This document shows, in pieces, positions 12,573 to 26,600 of a DNA stretch of 64,000 bases. The stretch spans positions 1 to 64,000 of the forward strand of contig JAMWET010001029.1 in NCBI GenBank assembly GCA_024036415.1. The letters are read 5' to 3'. Position numbers and translations under genes: made by a program. The stretch is from Prochilodus magdalenae (lineage: Eukaryota; Chordata; Actinopteri; Characiformes; Prochilodontidae). The notes under the pieces are model-generated. The model did no database searches, had not been told where the DNA came from, and was given only the letters and a program-made list of their open reading frames with translations. How positions within the stretch are numbered: the first letter of the stretch is position 1; each line of letters begins with the position of its first letter.

Positions 12573-14599
12573 ATGCATTTTTTATATTCTTCTTTGCCTC
12601 ACGAACGAATTAATGTGCATTTGGAATGTTGGGGCCATCCTCCTTTAATGATGATTCTTAATGATGATCAAAACCCATGCTGGGCTTTTGCATGCAGTAA
12701 ATAAGGCAATGCTAATGAAACCCTTCTGGAATCATGTCATCATTATCTCAAAATTCAATTACCTGAGAGTTTTGTTCAAAAATATTACATTCATAACTTT
12801 TTTTCATTAGTGCTTTGTTAATCTATCAGTTTTGGAACATGCACAGGGTAGGAGTTTGTGGATAATGCCTCCAATCAAGCTGAAATTGCTCATCCTCTGT
12901 CTTTTAAAAACAAATAAGTCAGGTTTACTAAGGACAGATTTGGTCAAATGTATGATGTGTCTATGGATGCACCTTTCTAACAACCAGTCAAGTTTTAATC
13001 AGATTGGGCCAAGGGGGCCACACTATTCAGAAAACTTACATTTCATCAAGTATAGCTGATAACTTGTTTTTATTTATAGTTAGATAATGTAGTACTTTTC
13101 AAAACGGGCTGCCAGTAAATAGTGTATCAAAATGCAACATTGTGTGTGCCGCGACTTTTTTTTTTTTCTCTAACCAGCACTGGGGTTTTTGAACTCTTGA
13201 AATACTATAATAAACAGGTAATAGGTTGATGATTTGTTTACATGGTCTTATTTTATCATAAAACATCTATACTTTCAAACTGTATTTGTAAATTACACAT
13301 TGCAAGTTTTAAATTAAAATCAGCTTGGCATCTCATATGAAAACACTTAATATTAATATAAAATTTTATATTAATTGTGCTTATGATGAGGGAATATTAT
13401 AGTTAACTGAGTAAGTTTTAGAGTAAAAGGGACCATCCTACAGTTACTATATAATATATTTGTAATGCTTGTCACAATAGTTTTATAAAATAATTAGATG
13501 TGTTGAAATTATATCATATGTAATAAATAATAATTAATTTACAATAAACTACAAAAGAAATGTAGGTTACCCTTTTTTTATATGAAAAAAATCTTAACCT
13601 GGTCTCAGCGTATTGACCCACCAACAGGTTGGAGGTATGTGGCCCCGGGGCCTCTTTGGAAGTACTGCGCTGGTCTGGCTACTCCATCATTAATACTGTT
13701 ACTGTTACATTGATTCTAATTTATGACAGAACCACAGTTGATATTCATGATGACGCTACAAGATACATCTTCAAAGTTCATGAAAAAATGTGAAATATTT
13801 TCAATACTGATGTCGAGGGCCATTTCCCATTAAAATGATTGGCCAAAACAACGTAACTAAATAGCTTTGCTGTTCAACATTTCCAGCATTTGCAGTGCAG
13901 AATCCATTATTATCATTAACCTACATGCAATGAAACGTGTACTTCACATGGAAGTTAAGAGGTATTTTGGACTTTTTGGAGCATCTCACTAAACTTTTGT
14001 AGATATTTATTTAATAAATAATTATGTACAGGCACCATTTTATCTGTGTCAAAATTCATTACATCAATAAGATGTTAGTTAAATAAGTCATGTAAGGGAA
14101 TGAAAATGTTGAATAAGTTACTCATATGAAAATCAGTTGAAAGGTAAATTTATACTCGTTTGTAATACACTGTATACACAAAAAAGTATAAATACATCAA
14201 AGTCCAAGTAAAACATTATAAGCTCTGTAATAGCTCGTGTTATTGACACTTCCCTGCTTTGGATAAGTGGTCATCATTATGTTTGTGCAACTCAAGGTTA
14301 TGTAATGACTCCATATTTGCTGTGCAAGGGACCAGTCGTGTCATGAGGAATAAAATGTCACATGTAACATCCAGGGTTTCTGTGTAAAGGGTTAACAACA
14401 CATAGCAAAAATGTTTTTTCAGTTATTCAAGTGATGAAGCGGAGCAGGACATTAGTTATTTTGGTCCTCGTTTTATGATGAGATCCGCTGCATTACAGAA
14501 ACTCCTCCTTCAAGTATCAGCTGGATACTTATTGGCACGTCGAGCTACAAATGTTTCAGCTATTCATACACACAGAGCATAAAGTGTTTCCCAATGGTA
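12573..14599. other. AT-rich spacer, mirror of 39.95-41.87 kb
   Basis: No coding capacity is supported on either strand. The sequence is AT-rich and matches the 3' flank of the FFAR gene in the other arm. Confidence 0.5.
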
Positions 14600-15673
14600 C
14601 TAGGTACCTCTTAAGGTCATTAGGTGGCAGGTGTTTCTCTGTATTTTCTTCCTCCTGGGCACCAGAGGGGCAGCACTTAAGCTTCCTACATTGTAAGACA
14701 TGAAGCCTTCTCCCTGAGTCCTTTCCAGAAGCTGCTGAGTGCACGCCGTACTGCTGAATGATGAAAAGTAGAAGATAATGGGGTCCAGGCATGCATTGAG
14801 GGTGCTGGAGATCTAAAGCCAACTGCCGCAGTTTTTTTTCACTCTCAATAACGGATGAAAACCTACCACGTGCGAGGTATTATAGGGCCTCCCCCCCCCC
14901 CCCCAACACAAGGCAAAGACCACCAGAGTAAACCAGGGCCAGTCCCGATAGCCGGCAGTCTGCGACGTCCGGCCCGATGTGTGGCAAGCCTGACAGGATC
15001 CGTATGAAGTTAATGTAGGCAGAAGCAGCAGATGAGGAAGGGGACACAGAAGAGCACCAGGAAGAGCTCTAGACGAACAGGGAAGCAGGATTACTTAGCT
15101 GCTCCTTTGTTAAAGTTGTCATAGCACTGTTTTGCTGAGGACTCTATTGCCACTGCTGATTTATAGAAAGGTCATAATCATTTTCATCAACTGGTACGGT
15201 GGCAAAAAAGAGGTATAATGTAAGGACGATGCTGAGGTTCAGAGTTTTCCAATTGAGCCAGAAGAAGATGCTTGCAATTCCGGCATACCGTGGTCGGACG
15301 GTAACAAGGGCATATTGGATTGGAAACGCGACGGCCCAAGAGTAACGCTCTAAGGCTAACTGCTGTCAGGAAAAAACGTGCTTGTGTAACGGGTAGAGAA
15401 GAACATGAAGCTGGTCAATGGACACAGGATGTCAAGCCATTGTCCAAACCATGTCATTTCCCCAATGGCCTCTTTCATCGTGAAGGGTAGAAAAGCGAGG
15501 AAGATTGAGGTCAGAAGATGGTGACGGTTGAGTAGAAGGATATCGATGGGGGCAAGGCTTGTGGATTGAAGTTTTGCGGCAGAAGGTACAGAATGCACGG
15601 GATGTTGGCAGGAAAGTCCCGATTAAGAATGTGAAGATGTAGACAGGCAGGGAGCAAGCTGAATGACCAACAT
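14600..15673 (-). pseudogene. Frameshifted mirror copy of the FFAR2/3-like receptor
   Basis: The reverse complement matches the intact receptor at 38,942-39,949 from its ATG (CAT at 15,671-15,673) to its TAG (CTA at 14,600-14,602). It is 1,074 bases long instead of 1,008. Many insertions and deletions split the frame into short pieces, and a run of 14 C at 14,891-14,904 replaces a few bases of normal sequence. Codons between the breaks are unchanged in long stretches, and I see no excess of third-position substitutions. That is expected of raw sequence error rather than neutral decay of an old duplicate. It should not be counted as a second locus without independent evidence. Confidence 0.85.
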
Positions 15674-18600
15674 GTTGATGAACTAGTCTTTTTACAAAAC
15701 ACTCTGCAGATGACAGCAAAAACTAGACAAAACAACAAAAAGGGACTAATTTAGTGTGGGAAGACATTTAATTGGCTACACCAAATACATGCATTCTGTT
15801 CTCATAATATTGTAAAAGCTTTACAGAAAACTAAGGAGAATCTCTAATTGAGTCTAATGAGAAATTGAAGAAAAACATCCACAACACCTTTTCTTAAGAA
15901 CCTCCATGTACACGAGCAGTCTATTCATTTAAATCCACACCAGTGTCGTCTCAGCATGTCTGGCAAATTTATTCCATTGTTGTTTTAAACTTGTTCTAGC
16001 ACTTATTAGTCTAATGTGCCAAGACATTGATCTCACACTGTTACACACATGGGGACAAGCTTGAGAAATTTAACCACCCCAAAGCAGGCGGTGATGGTGT
16101 ACTCATCGATCCTTTCCAACCAGTAAAATATGTGGAAAACATTACAAATAAAATATTCCTGCAAGATAAAGAGCTATTGGCTAATGACAGCATTTTTGCT
16201 AGCTTGGCTGTTTTTTGCTAGTATTATTCCTTATCGGGATGTTGAAAAGAACAGAAAGAAAAGAATTTAGAAAGAGCGCTGAATCTGAGAGTGGGGTTTA
16301 GAGGAAGTGTAGCTTCCCAAGGGAACCAGGTGTAGCCAGAACAGTTTAACACGCTTGCTCCAGTATTCTCATTACAAGACCACACTGGCCCCCTGAGTTT
16401 TTCATTACATCAACACTGTTATGTAATAGGATATATAAACATTACATTAAACATTATCTGACACATTGCCAATTACTGTGGCACCAGTGTAAAAACAGAG
16501 ATGTGAGATGCCAAATTTCTGCAATAGGAAGGGTTCTCATATTTACATCCAAGCAGAAAAGGTACTAAACAAACTTAACAGAGGGGACCACCAGCAGGTG
16601 GGGTGGAGAGAGTGTGGCATAGTTTTGCATTATATGCCTTTAAAGCCCTTTCTGCAAACTCAGAGCAAATGGCAGCAGTCAAACACATAACATCCTCCCA
16701 TCCCTATACATACAAAGGTCCAGCCATCTCTACAGTTTTTCCCCAGTCCAAACAAAGTTCCTGGGGTCTGTGGAATCCAAGCTTGTACAAATGGTCACAC
16801 TATTGAGGTGTTGTGAGTGCAACGGCTCCAGTTGCTATGCTTTCCTCTATTGGTCATCTCTGAGTGGTATCCACTTATTGCCACCTGGGGTTCTATCCCA
16901 CTTCTGACACCATTGTGTCATCAGTACAGAAGGAGATACACGAGAGGCTAAATTTCTGCGAAGCCCACCAGCAGCCAAAATGTGTTTTACAAGATACATT
17001 CACCATACCCACGTAACTAAACCCACTGACCAAAGCACAAAATACTACATTAACATATCTACTCACACTCACACTTTTTACCTCTTGAACTACAAACAAC
17101 TAAGCCATAATACAGCAACAGAAAGTCCCCTAAAGGATGATGGCAGATGATATAAAGGTTGCTTTCTGCCTCTCCTTTTTCATCAGGCTGAATGAGATTT
17201 TGTCATTGTTCTGTAAAGCTCCTACAACTTTTCAACAGTTGCTAAAAAGGGACGGCATTTGCTCAAATGCACCATGGAAAGGTCAACTCATGACAATTTG
17301 TGACATACCAACATGAAAATCAAGTCCGTGTTAGTAAACACTATTTAAATTTAATGTGACTTTTTAAATGGCAAGCATGACAAATCAAACTAAACCACTT
17401 CAAGATATATTCTACAGAGGTGATCATGCTCTTGCTCGCATACACCTAGGCTCAAAAGCAAGCTCGTAAAAATGCATTTAAATAGAAGCAAAAATTATTA
17501 AAACCTAACATCATTTATGATTCATGATCAAAACGAGATTGCATTTTTCGGAGTTTCATTTAGTAAACTCTGTAAAATCACCTTTAACAGTCAGCATTAT
17601 AATCATGTTATAGCTTCCCCACAAACAAGAATACGTAGAGCACAGTAACCTCGGCTTTGTCGCAGGCGGTCTGAATCACCCTTTTTTATCTGGAGGTGGA
17701 TTTAATAAACCCCTGACACAATCTACCTCGTCCCAGAAGAGCTCGCCCAACAAGTGTGCTCAGCAACTCCCTAGAAGGATCAATTTTTTTTGAGACAACA
17801 ACGGAAGATGTCATAAATGTTGTTAATGTATGGAGTCACCCCTGGTGTAATATAAGCTACATCCGCTGACAGAGGACATATCTCTGAGAATTACAGGTTG
17901 TGTTTTGTTCTTTCGTGTCTGTGTGCTAATTAAAGGTTATGCGATCATATTAGTAAATGTTATCGATTTGGGATAAATATAAACTAATATTAACAGAGTC
18001 TATTAAAGTCTAATATAAAGGAGTGTATTGAAAAGTCAAAAGAAGAAAGATAATCATTTAGTAAACATTGTAGTAATTAAATCTATACATTTTTTATTAA
18101 GCTATTAATCAATTTATTATATCAAACAGAGCCATAGAGAGTCATACAATTCTAAAACGAGGCAAGGAATGTCTCGAACATCAAATTGCTGACACACATC
18201 ATCTATGTAATTGTTTATTTTAACAAATCAATCGTTTTTAATTGTGTACTCTGACTGCTGAACACCTGTATCTGCAGAGTGCAGGTGATGAGTCCCATTG
18301 AGTCTGAAAGATATAACAGTACATTGAATAAAGATGATATTACAGTAGATAAAAGATATTACAGTAGATATTATTTCAAGTTTGAAAACAATATTACGCT
18401 GCTTTAGAATACCAAATATTGTATTCATTTGTGTTTCGGTTTGTGGGTTAAGCTGGTGGGTGGAGCATGTTTTATAGCAAGTTTAAAAAGTTATACAATT
18501 AAAAGTTAACAATATTAGGTTGCTTTGGGACTCAAAAATATGTTCACATTAGATTAGGTAACAGCTTCTGTACAAATCTGGACTTTACCTTTGCTTTCTC

Positions 18601-21600
18601 TATTTGAGTTTTTGTTAGCTAGAATCAGATAATCAACTGTACAGCTAGTAATTACATTGACAAATGGGAATACATAACCATGACAACAAAGCTAATGCTG
18701 GCTAAGTAAGCCTCCTTTCATTGCCACCTCCTCGATGATATATCCAACATGTCTGAGTTTATTACTCCCTACTTTGCATGCTACCTTGTGCTTTTATGCT
18801 ATTTTCATAGCGTAAACAAGTAATGCAATCTGTAACCCACTGGCTGTTTTGAGCCAACTAGCACTAGATTCATTCAGCCATGTTGCAATTAGAACAGGTT
18901 AATCTCTAAACTGACAAGAACAATGAGCAAAATGTCGGCTGTACCATTTAGCAGGGGTACTGATTTTAAATTATCTGCACATGTTCTTGTGTTTGCGTTA
19001 GAGAACTTCAATGGCTGTAAGGAACATAAGTATAAGTAACCCCAGTTCAACATCAACAAATAATTCTTAAGATAAGATAAGAATAAGATAATCCTTTATT
19101 AGAACCCACAGTGGGGACATTTACAGTGTTACAGCACCAAAGGTATAGCAAGCTACTCAGTACAAAAAATAAGACAGGTGAACAGTTTGTTTGAATGTTT
19201 GGAGGAGACTAATTCAATAAATTTAATTAAATACTGGAATAAATCTCGCCTGAAAATAGCACCAAACTTAATACTTTGTATTTTGCTATATTGATATTTA
19301 CTAAGTTAAGGTCAAGTAAGGTTACTTTGGCTTTCACTATGTTACCTTAGGGACTCCTTAGTGTCTTTCTCATAGAGATACCAGCCACGATACATGCTAG
19401 GTAATCCAGAGGCTTCGAAATTACCAGGGGACTGATAAAGTTTTGGGGCAGGTTAACTGTGAGCTAATTTAAACCTAATATAAACTAGAGAGGTATGATA
19501 TTAGTTTTGCTCTTCCACACTGATTTCATCGCTTTGGATATTGGCCAGAAACCAGTGCTAAATTACAATGGCTTTAAAATGGGCTAGTCCTAATTAAAGC
19601 ACTTCAGATGTGCAATATATATGGAACCGCAGGGTGTGCTTGTGTGTTCCGGTGTCAAGTACACCAGCACAAAATTGCCTGTCGCTTTTACATCACGTTT
19701 TTGTTTGTTTTTTGTATTGCATAGAATATGTTTTGGATGACTCCCTGACTGGCTGAGACTCTTTAGGGACTCTTTCTGGACACGTTAAGTAACTCTATAA
19801 TCATGGTCTTGAAGACTCTCTTGAGCTAACTGCAGGAAACTTGGTGGTGTTTTTGCTGTGATTTTAAAGTGTCCCTTGAACGTAGGAGACGGTGATATAT
19901 AGCATAAGAAATGTGCTATATAAAATAAAAAACATGAATTTATATTGATTAATTTTGTTGGCCATGTCCTAATTAAGCCAGAATCACCATTGTGGATGTT
20001 ACTTGTATAGGTCAAAAAAACCATTAACCCATTTAAATCAAGTGATTTTGTTTCATAGGGTTGTTTTGGGACTATGAAAGGACTATTTATATTATTTTAA
20101 CTATTTCATATATATAGTATGATGAAATAGCAGCCGCAACGCAACTGGACATAACCAAGGTGTTCCCAGTAAGAAGTTGGGTGTAAGAGGTTTGTTGCCT
20201 AGACTACCAAACCTAGACTTGTGAACAGACAGGGAGTGAAAGGACAGGCCTTCAAACAAGCTGTGAAATGACCCTCAGAAACTGGCACAGGCGAAGCAGC
20301 AACTGGCTGTGGATCAAAAGGAAGGACTACAACTGGGCCGTGAGATGGACCATTTAGGGGTAGATGAGTATTGGGAGGTGTAAAAACAGAGGAGCATGTT
20401 GAGCCCTCTGGAGGTGTTGTGGGCCTAAATCAATGAAACATCAAGTGAAGGAGGGTGCCCACCTGATGACCCCAATTAAGTTTTTACCTTTCACCCACTC
20501 AAGATAGCAGTCATAATGCAGTGCTGATGATTCAAAGGGCTTCTACCATCAGATCCCTTTTAAGCTCTATTGCTCTGCTTCACCAATTAAACATATGGAA
20601 AAACATTTGAAAATGATTTAAAAAAATATGTTATTAAATGCTAATATATTTGGGGCTGTTTTTAAGTTGACTGTTTGAACTGTTAATAAGTAAATAAAGG
20701 ATTTGATATGGTAAAAATGTGATTTGAATGGGACCAGCAGTCTGGGCTTTGGGCAGTAAGTTTCCCCAAATTCTATGGCCACCTCCAGGTATCAAACCCC
20801 CAGCGTTAGCCTGTGGCTAGCCAAGAGACTGCATATTCTGCTGTTAATGGAGAGCATGCATTCAGTAATGGGCTTCTGCTCCAGAACTTAACATAGCAAC
20901 CATTCAGTAACTGACAATCACTAATGCTTCTTGTGACTTAAGGCAATCAAATCCTCAAAGCAATGTTACAACATTCTACTGTAAAGCCTTCCCAGAACAG
21001 TAGAGTACTGTTACTGCAAACAGATACTAGGCTGCTAATATATATGTAGTAGCAGGATGCGTTTCACCTGCCGGCTACAAAAAAAACATTAAGAACCACT
21101 ATAAAATATGATTTCATATCTGATGGTTTTGCCATCCACTGGGAAGTGGCTTAATGGTTACTATTAGAGGACCCCGTAATTTTTCCATAAAGTCGCTTAG
21201 TGCCCCACTAGAAAACCATCAAATGCATCTGAAATCCCCCCCCCCCCCAGTCTCGAGGTCACCTGTTAAAAACATTAGACTCTGATACACTGTGATATCA
21301 ACCTATTATGTAAAACACTAAACACTGTCCACTGACAGTCCTGCTGTCTGACTGAACTCCTGGAAGACCAGCAGAAACTAAAAAAGTTAAATGAGTTTAG
21401 ATAGTTTCAGTAGGGTGGGAGCTTTCCTTTCACCCCATACCTTCTTGTAGTGTCCTGGAAGGAGCGGGCGCAACAGTGTAAATCTATTAAGACAGGCTGC
21501 CAGCTAATAAGCTGTAACAATGCCTCTTTCTTTTATTTTTGTTTGAGGACACACTCCAAACTTTGCCAAACCATAAAAATAAACTTAACTACTCTGGTGT

Positions 21601-22073
21601 TACTGGCAGAAACAATCAGAAGTAAGGCTTGGGAGAGATGTGTTTCTTCTTGACCAGCATGTTCAACAATGAGAATAGCGCACTATGGTTTTGATTTGGC
21701 ACCACAATCAGGGACTTCGGGCTCATTTAAACATGGAAAGTCAAACAGTGAGAGAGACAGACCCGACGCTTGGCTCTTTAACCCATCACCAAATATAGTT
21801 TGGGTGATCGTAAAGCAGTGTGGACCTGGCATGTAAAAATGTCAAACTTCATTGTCTAGTTTAAATGTTTAATTTATAAAAAAATTAAATACATTTTTCA
21901 CAACAAACCTTTAGCTACACATATCATGCTGACCTGTTTAACAATTCAGGAAAAAAGCAGAATCTTTAATCGTGAAAAGCATTTGATTTGGGTTTAGGAT
22001 CTTGAAGTACAGAGCATATATATATACTATATGTAATATATATATTATATATATTACACATATTATATATATA
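15674..22073. other. Left-arm noncoding stretch
   Basis: Mirror of right-arm 32.9-38.9 kb. It includes the reflected LTR-like and primer-binding-like motif near 16,905-17,100, a LINE tail at 19,066-19,220 and a C run at 21,236-21,248 missing from the other arm. No host gene is supported. Confidence 0.5.
19066..19220 (-). mobile_element. LINE-type 3' tail with GATAA/TTATC repeats (mirror copy)
   Basis: Read on the minus strand, a segment containing CCCCACTGTGGG and AATAAAGGATTATC ends in a TTATC-type pentamer tail. This arrangement is typical of 5'-truncated non-LTR element copies. It matches 35,570-35,742. Confidence 0.6.
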
Positions 22074-23741
22074 CAGTGAGGAAAGTAAGTATTGAACACC
22101 CCTGCGACTTCGCAAGTTACCCCACTTAGGAAATCATAGAGGGGTCCTGAAATTTTTCATCTTAGGTGCATGTCCACACACTGTGATGAGGGAACATAAT
22201 CTAAAAGAAAATCTGGAAATCACACAATTGTATGATTTTTTAATCATTAATTTGCTGTGTTTACTGCTGCAAATATGTATTTGAACACCTTGTGAAAATC
22301 AATGGTTAATATTTGGTAACAGTAGCCTTCGTTTGCAATTACAGAGGTCCCTTGTAGTTCTTCCACCAGGTTTGCACACACTGCAGCCGGGATTCTGGCG
22401 ACCATTCCTCCACACAGATCTTCTCAGATCAGCCAGGTTTCTGGGCTGTCACTGAGAAACACGGAGTTTGAAGCTCCCTCTCAAAGAATTTCTATAGGGT
22501 TTAGGTCTGGGAGACTGGCTAGGCCACTCCAGAACCTTGATATTCTTCTTAACAGGAGCCACGTCCTTGGTTATCCTGGCTGTGTGCTATTGTGGGTCAT
22601 TGTCATGTTGGAAGACCCAGCCACGGAACCCATCTTCAGTGCTCTAACTGAGGGAAGGAAGGTTGTTTCCCAAAAATCTTGCAATGCATGGCCCCGGGTC
22701 ATCCTCTCCTTAATACAGTGCAGTCGTCCTGTCCCATGTGCAGAAAAACACCCCCAGAGCATGATGCCTCCACCCCCTATGCTTCAACAGTAGGGATGGT
22801 GTTTTTTGGGGATGGTACTGCATCATTTCTTCGTCCTTCCAAACAACGGCGAGTGGAATTAAGGACCATCTGACCACAGAACCTTTCCTCCCATGACTCC
22901 TCTGGATCATCCAAGATGGTCCATGGACAAACTTAAGACAGAGCCCGTGGACGTGTGCTGATTTAAGCAGGGGAAACCTTCTGTGCATGCATGACTTTAA
23001 ACTATGACATCTTAGTGTAATTAACCCACAGTCAACCTTGGAAACAGTGGTGCCAGCTCTCTTCAGGTCATTGTAACCAAGCTCCTCCCGGGTAGTTTCT
23101 GGTACTGATTCCTCACCTTTCTTAGGAATCACTGACACGCCACAAGGTGAGATCTTGCGTGGAGCCCCAGTCCGAAGGGAGATTTGACAGTCATGTTTTA
23201 GCGTTCTTTCCTATTTTCTAATAATTGCTCCAGCAGTTGATACTTTTTTCACCAAGCTTAGGCTGCCTTGGCAATTGCCCCGTAGCCCTTTCCAGGCCTT
23301 GTGGACCAGTCAACAGTTTTTTGTCTCTGGTGTCTTGCGGACAGCTCTTTGGTCTTAGCCATGTTAGTAGTTGGAGTCTTACTGATTGTGTGGGGTGGGG
23401 ACAGGTGTCTTTAATGCAGCTCACGACCTCAAAACAGGTGCTTGCTAATTTAGAATAGTTAAGTGGAGTGGAGTGGAGTTTATTAGAGGCGGACTAAACA
23501 GGTCTTTGAGGGCCCAGAAAATTTTTGCTGATTGCAGGTGTTCAAATACTTATTTGCAGCAGTAACACACAAATAACTTATTAAAAAATCATACCATTGT
23601 GATTAAATCCGGATTAGTCTCTCACAGTGGACATGAACCTAAGATGAAAATTTCAGAAACCCCCTCCCATGGGAAATTTTTTTCTAAGTGGGAGAACTTG
23701 CAAAGTCGCAGGGTGTTTCCAAATACTTATTTTCCTCACTG
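22074..23741 (-). mobile_element. Tc1-like transposon, broken (mirror copy)
   Basis: The element starts CAGTGAGGAAAG, ends with the inverted TTTTCCTCACTG and is flanked by TA on both sides (22,072-22,073 and 23,742-23,743), the Tc1/mariner target-site pattern. Its length of 1,668 bp is near the usual 1.6 kb. The minus strand encodes pieces of a Tc1 transposase in shifted frames, for example 22,710-23,138. Several lesions differ from those in the mirror copy at 31,294-32,893, so at least some of the differences arose independently in each arm. Confidence 0.85.
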
Positions 23742-26119
23742 TATATTTATGTGTGTGTGTATTACAATAGGGTAAAAATCACTGTTAAATCATACTAAGC
23801 CCTCACTGCGATAAAACTAGGATTATGTAACCACTTTGCATCGCCTCCATAATTAATTATTATGAGCAATGTCATACATCCTACGGATGGCATGTGATCT
23901 GCTCACAATATGCAATTGATTTTTATCATTATTATACAAAAAAGGCATTTTAAAGAAACAAGCCATAGGAATAAATACAAATGAAACTGTAAATAAAAAA
24001 AAAACATTTACCCAACATTTTCCCTGAGTGTTATCAAATGAAATCCCATATTTGTGGTTTACACAGATCTCCCTGTTTATTCAAGGGATATACCTTCTTC
24101 GTCAAGAAGTTCAGGAAATGCTGTTTGAGGGAAAAGCTGAAAGCCATAAACCCACGCCAAGCTGAAAGGCAAAAAAGTTATGCATATGAACATATTGGTT
24201 TAAAATGTTTGCTTTCAATTAGCCTGGCACAATCTGTTTTGAAATTGTAAGTTTAAAAAAAGCCAATCTTACAATCTTTCTGGTTATGTCAGCTTTATTA
24301 TCTGACTATACTGATCAGTTTTTTTCTTGTTTGTTTGGGGGAACTGTTTGGTATTGCAGTGGAGGAATTTGGAATTTATCTAGGGGCTGCCAGCTGGTTG
24401 GGCTGGGGTCCTTTGCACTGCAGCAGGAGAGTTTGGCCATAGTTCCAGACAACTGACACCCATGGAATTTTAACTGGAGTGTGGGGGCACGAGTCTCTGT
24501 ACAGCAGTGGTGGAGTCTGACTGAGTGAAAAACGCTTTCTCAAAAAAGAAAAAAGAAAACAAAAAAAATAACTCACATTTAAAAAGCTTGAATAATTAAA
24601 AAAAAGAATGCCAATCAAATAAATTTTTTTACAAAAGTGATTACCTTATTATAATCAGAGAGCTACAGTAATGTAAATTGACTCCCCCCATTTTGTACAT
24701 ACAGTATATTCTACATTATATTCCAGCACAGCAAAGGCAACAACAATGGAACTGAGGTTTTATATAGTAGCTAAACAAACTGTGTATCCACCAGGGTCCG
24801 CCTATAGCTATAGCTTATTTTCCTGTGGTCAAACTACAAATGTTTTTTTTTTTTAAAAATATTTCCACACATCTGTACATCTTATATGTTACTTGATAAC
24901 GAATGGGAAAAATATTGTTGGTGCACATGAAAAGAAAATGTGTTGTTGGCTCTTTGGTGTATACTCCTTTAGCAGGCCATGCATTTCTCAGTAATTATAC
25001 ATAAATAAAGAAACCTAAATAACTAGCATAAAGGAAAACATAAACCATTCCAGTGGGTGCTCTATGTACAGTAATTATCGAATGTGAGCTTGTAGTTTTA
25101 TACCACCGAACCACTAGAGGGTACAAGGTGACTGACTATGGACTTCATTCAGTTTTATGAATTCAGTTTTTAAAGACAGAGAGTTTAACCCTTAAGTATA
25201 TTTCTCAAAAATCAGCATCATTACTAAATAATAAAATATTCATTTAATGATACTATCTCAAATTACTAACTGACGTAATGGGCCTAATATATAAAACGGG
25301 ATCTCAAAGCCATGGTCAATGCAGAGAGGGGCCCAAATAACAAAAAGCCACATAATCATCCGTTTGCTACATGATTGTTTCTAACATTACAATTTTGTTA
25401 ATTTCCCTTTATATTTTTTATATTTAATACTTTTATATTCCTGAAGCACTCCTTTGTAGGACTTTATGGCAGTGCAATATGTACATTCACAACATAAACT
25501 GCTTTCCCCCAACCTATCACTGAACCGCACCACACACAATAGTAGTTGCAGGCCTATTGCACAAAACTTGGTTGGTAGAAAAAGGGAAGTTATTTATTTG
25601 CTTTTTTCAGTGTCAAACATTCTTTTATTTTTTAAAAAATGGGGCCATTTGTTTAGATTAATTTTAGATTTTAGATTTATTTATCCCTGTTTTTATTTTT
25701 GTGGACCTCGCTTGTGAGTGCCTTTTAGTGTTTTGGCAGCCATGTTTTTATTATATAACAGGAGAAACGACTATATTCAAAATAAACTACTTTTACAGTG
25801 GTTCAGTGACCCTTCCACAGCTAGTTCACAATTAATAAGGGCAAAAAAAAAAAAAAAAAATAAAAAAAAAAAGCAAATAAAGGAAATTCCTTCAAGAAAT
25901 GCTGGAGTGGTTTTGCTTACTTCATATTTTAAGGTAAATAAACTAGTACACCACATGAGCACAAAGTTGGCTAAAAACTTAGGATACCATAACTATACGG
26001 CATATACTAAAAGTTTCCTCACATCAAATAAGTTTGCTCAGACATCAGTTTTTTCAGGCTTCCCATGTGGGGACACCGACTGAGCTTTCGTAGCTCACAA
26101 AACTAGGGCTTTACTGTAT
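23742..26119. other. Noncoding stretch beside the apex, left side
   Basis: Mirror of 28.98-31.29 kb. It is AT-rich, with a poly-A-rich tract near 25,842-25,871 whose length differs from the partner. I see no gene. Confidence 0.5.
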
Positions 26120-26600
26120 TACCCAGTGCTAATGTAATGTTCAAATGTACTAGACAGGTTAGCCATATGGATCCATCCATAGACCAAACACAACCAGACC
26201 TTCCTGAGACTTGGACACTGATTTATGGACTAAAGGATGACCCAACAAAACTGGGCAGCTCCAAATTGAGCTATTGTGTCGGACTTCCTCTACAAGGTGA
26301 GATAGCAAAAGTAGGAGTGTCTAATAGAGGGGACAGTGAGTGGACACAGTGTTTAAAACGCTTCAGCATCACTGCTGTGTCTGATCCACTCACACCAGCA
26401 ACAACACACACTAACCACACCACCAGTGTCAACTGGCAGTGTGCTAATAATGACCCACCAACTCAGCATAAACATCTGCTCTGTGGTGGTCCTGTGGGGG
26501 TTCTTTAAACATTGAAGAACAGGTGAAAGGGGGCGACCAAAGTATGGCATGGAATTGTAAAGGTCCTCATGGTGTCCTGTGGAGCAATCCAGCCCACACA
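26120..26600 (+). repeat. Interspersed repeat with TGTGTCTGATCCACTCACAC core
   Basis: The segment contains GGACACAGTGTTTAAAA, TGTGTCTGATCCACTCACAC and CTGTGGTGGTCCTGTGGGGG blocks. From general familiarity these blocks recur in catfish and characin genomic sequence, but I cannot name the family with certainty. It is present inverted at 28,500-28,980. Confidence 0.6.

Noticed and set aside
14600..15673. A second, pseudogenised FFAR paralogue
   Set aside because: It lies at the exact mirror position and differs from the intact copy by indels and a C run, like all surrounding noncoding sequence, so it is better explained as reflected sequence error.
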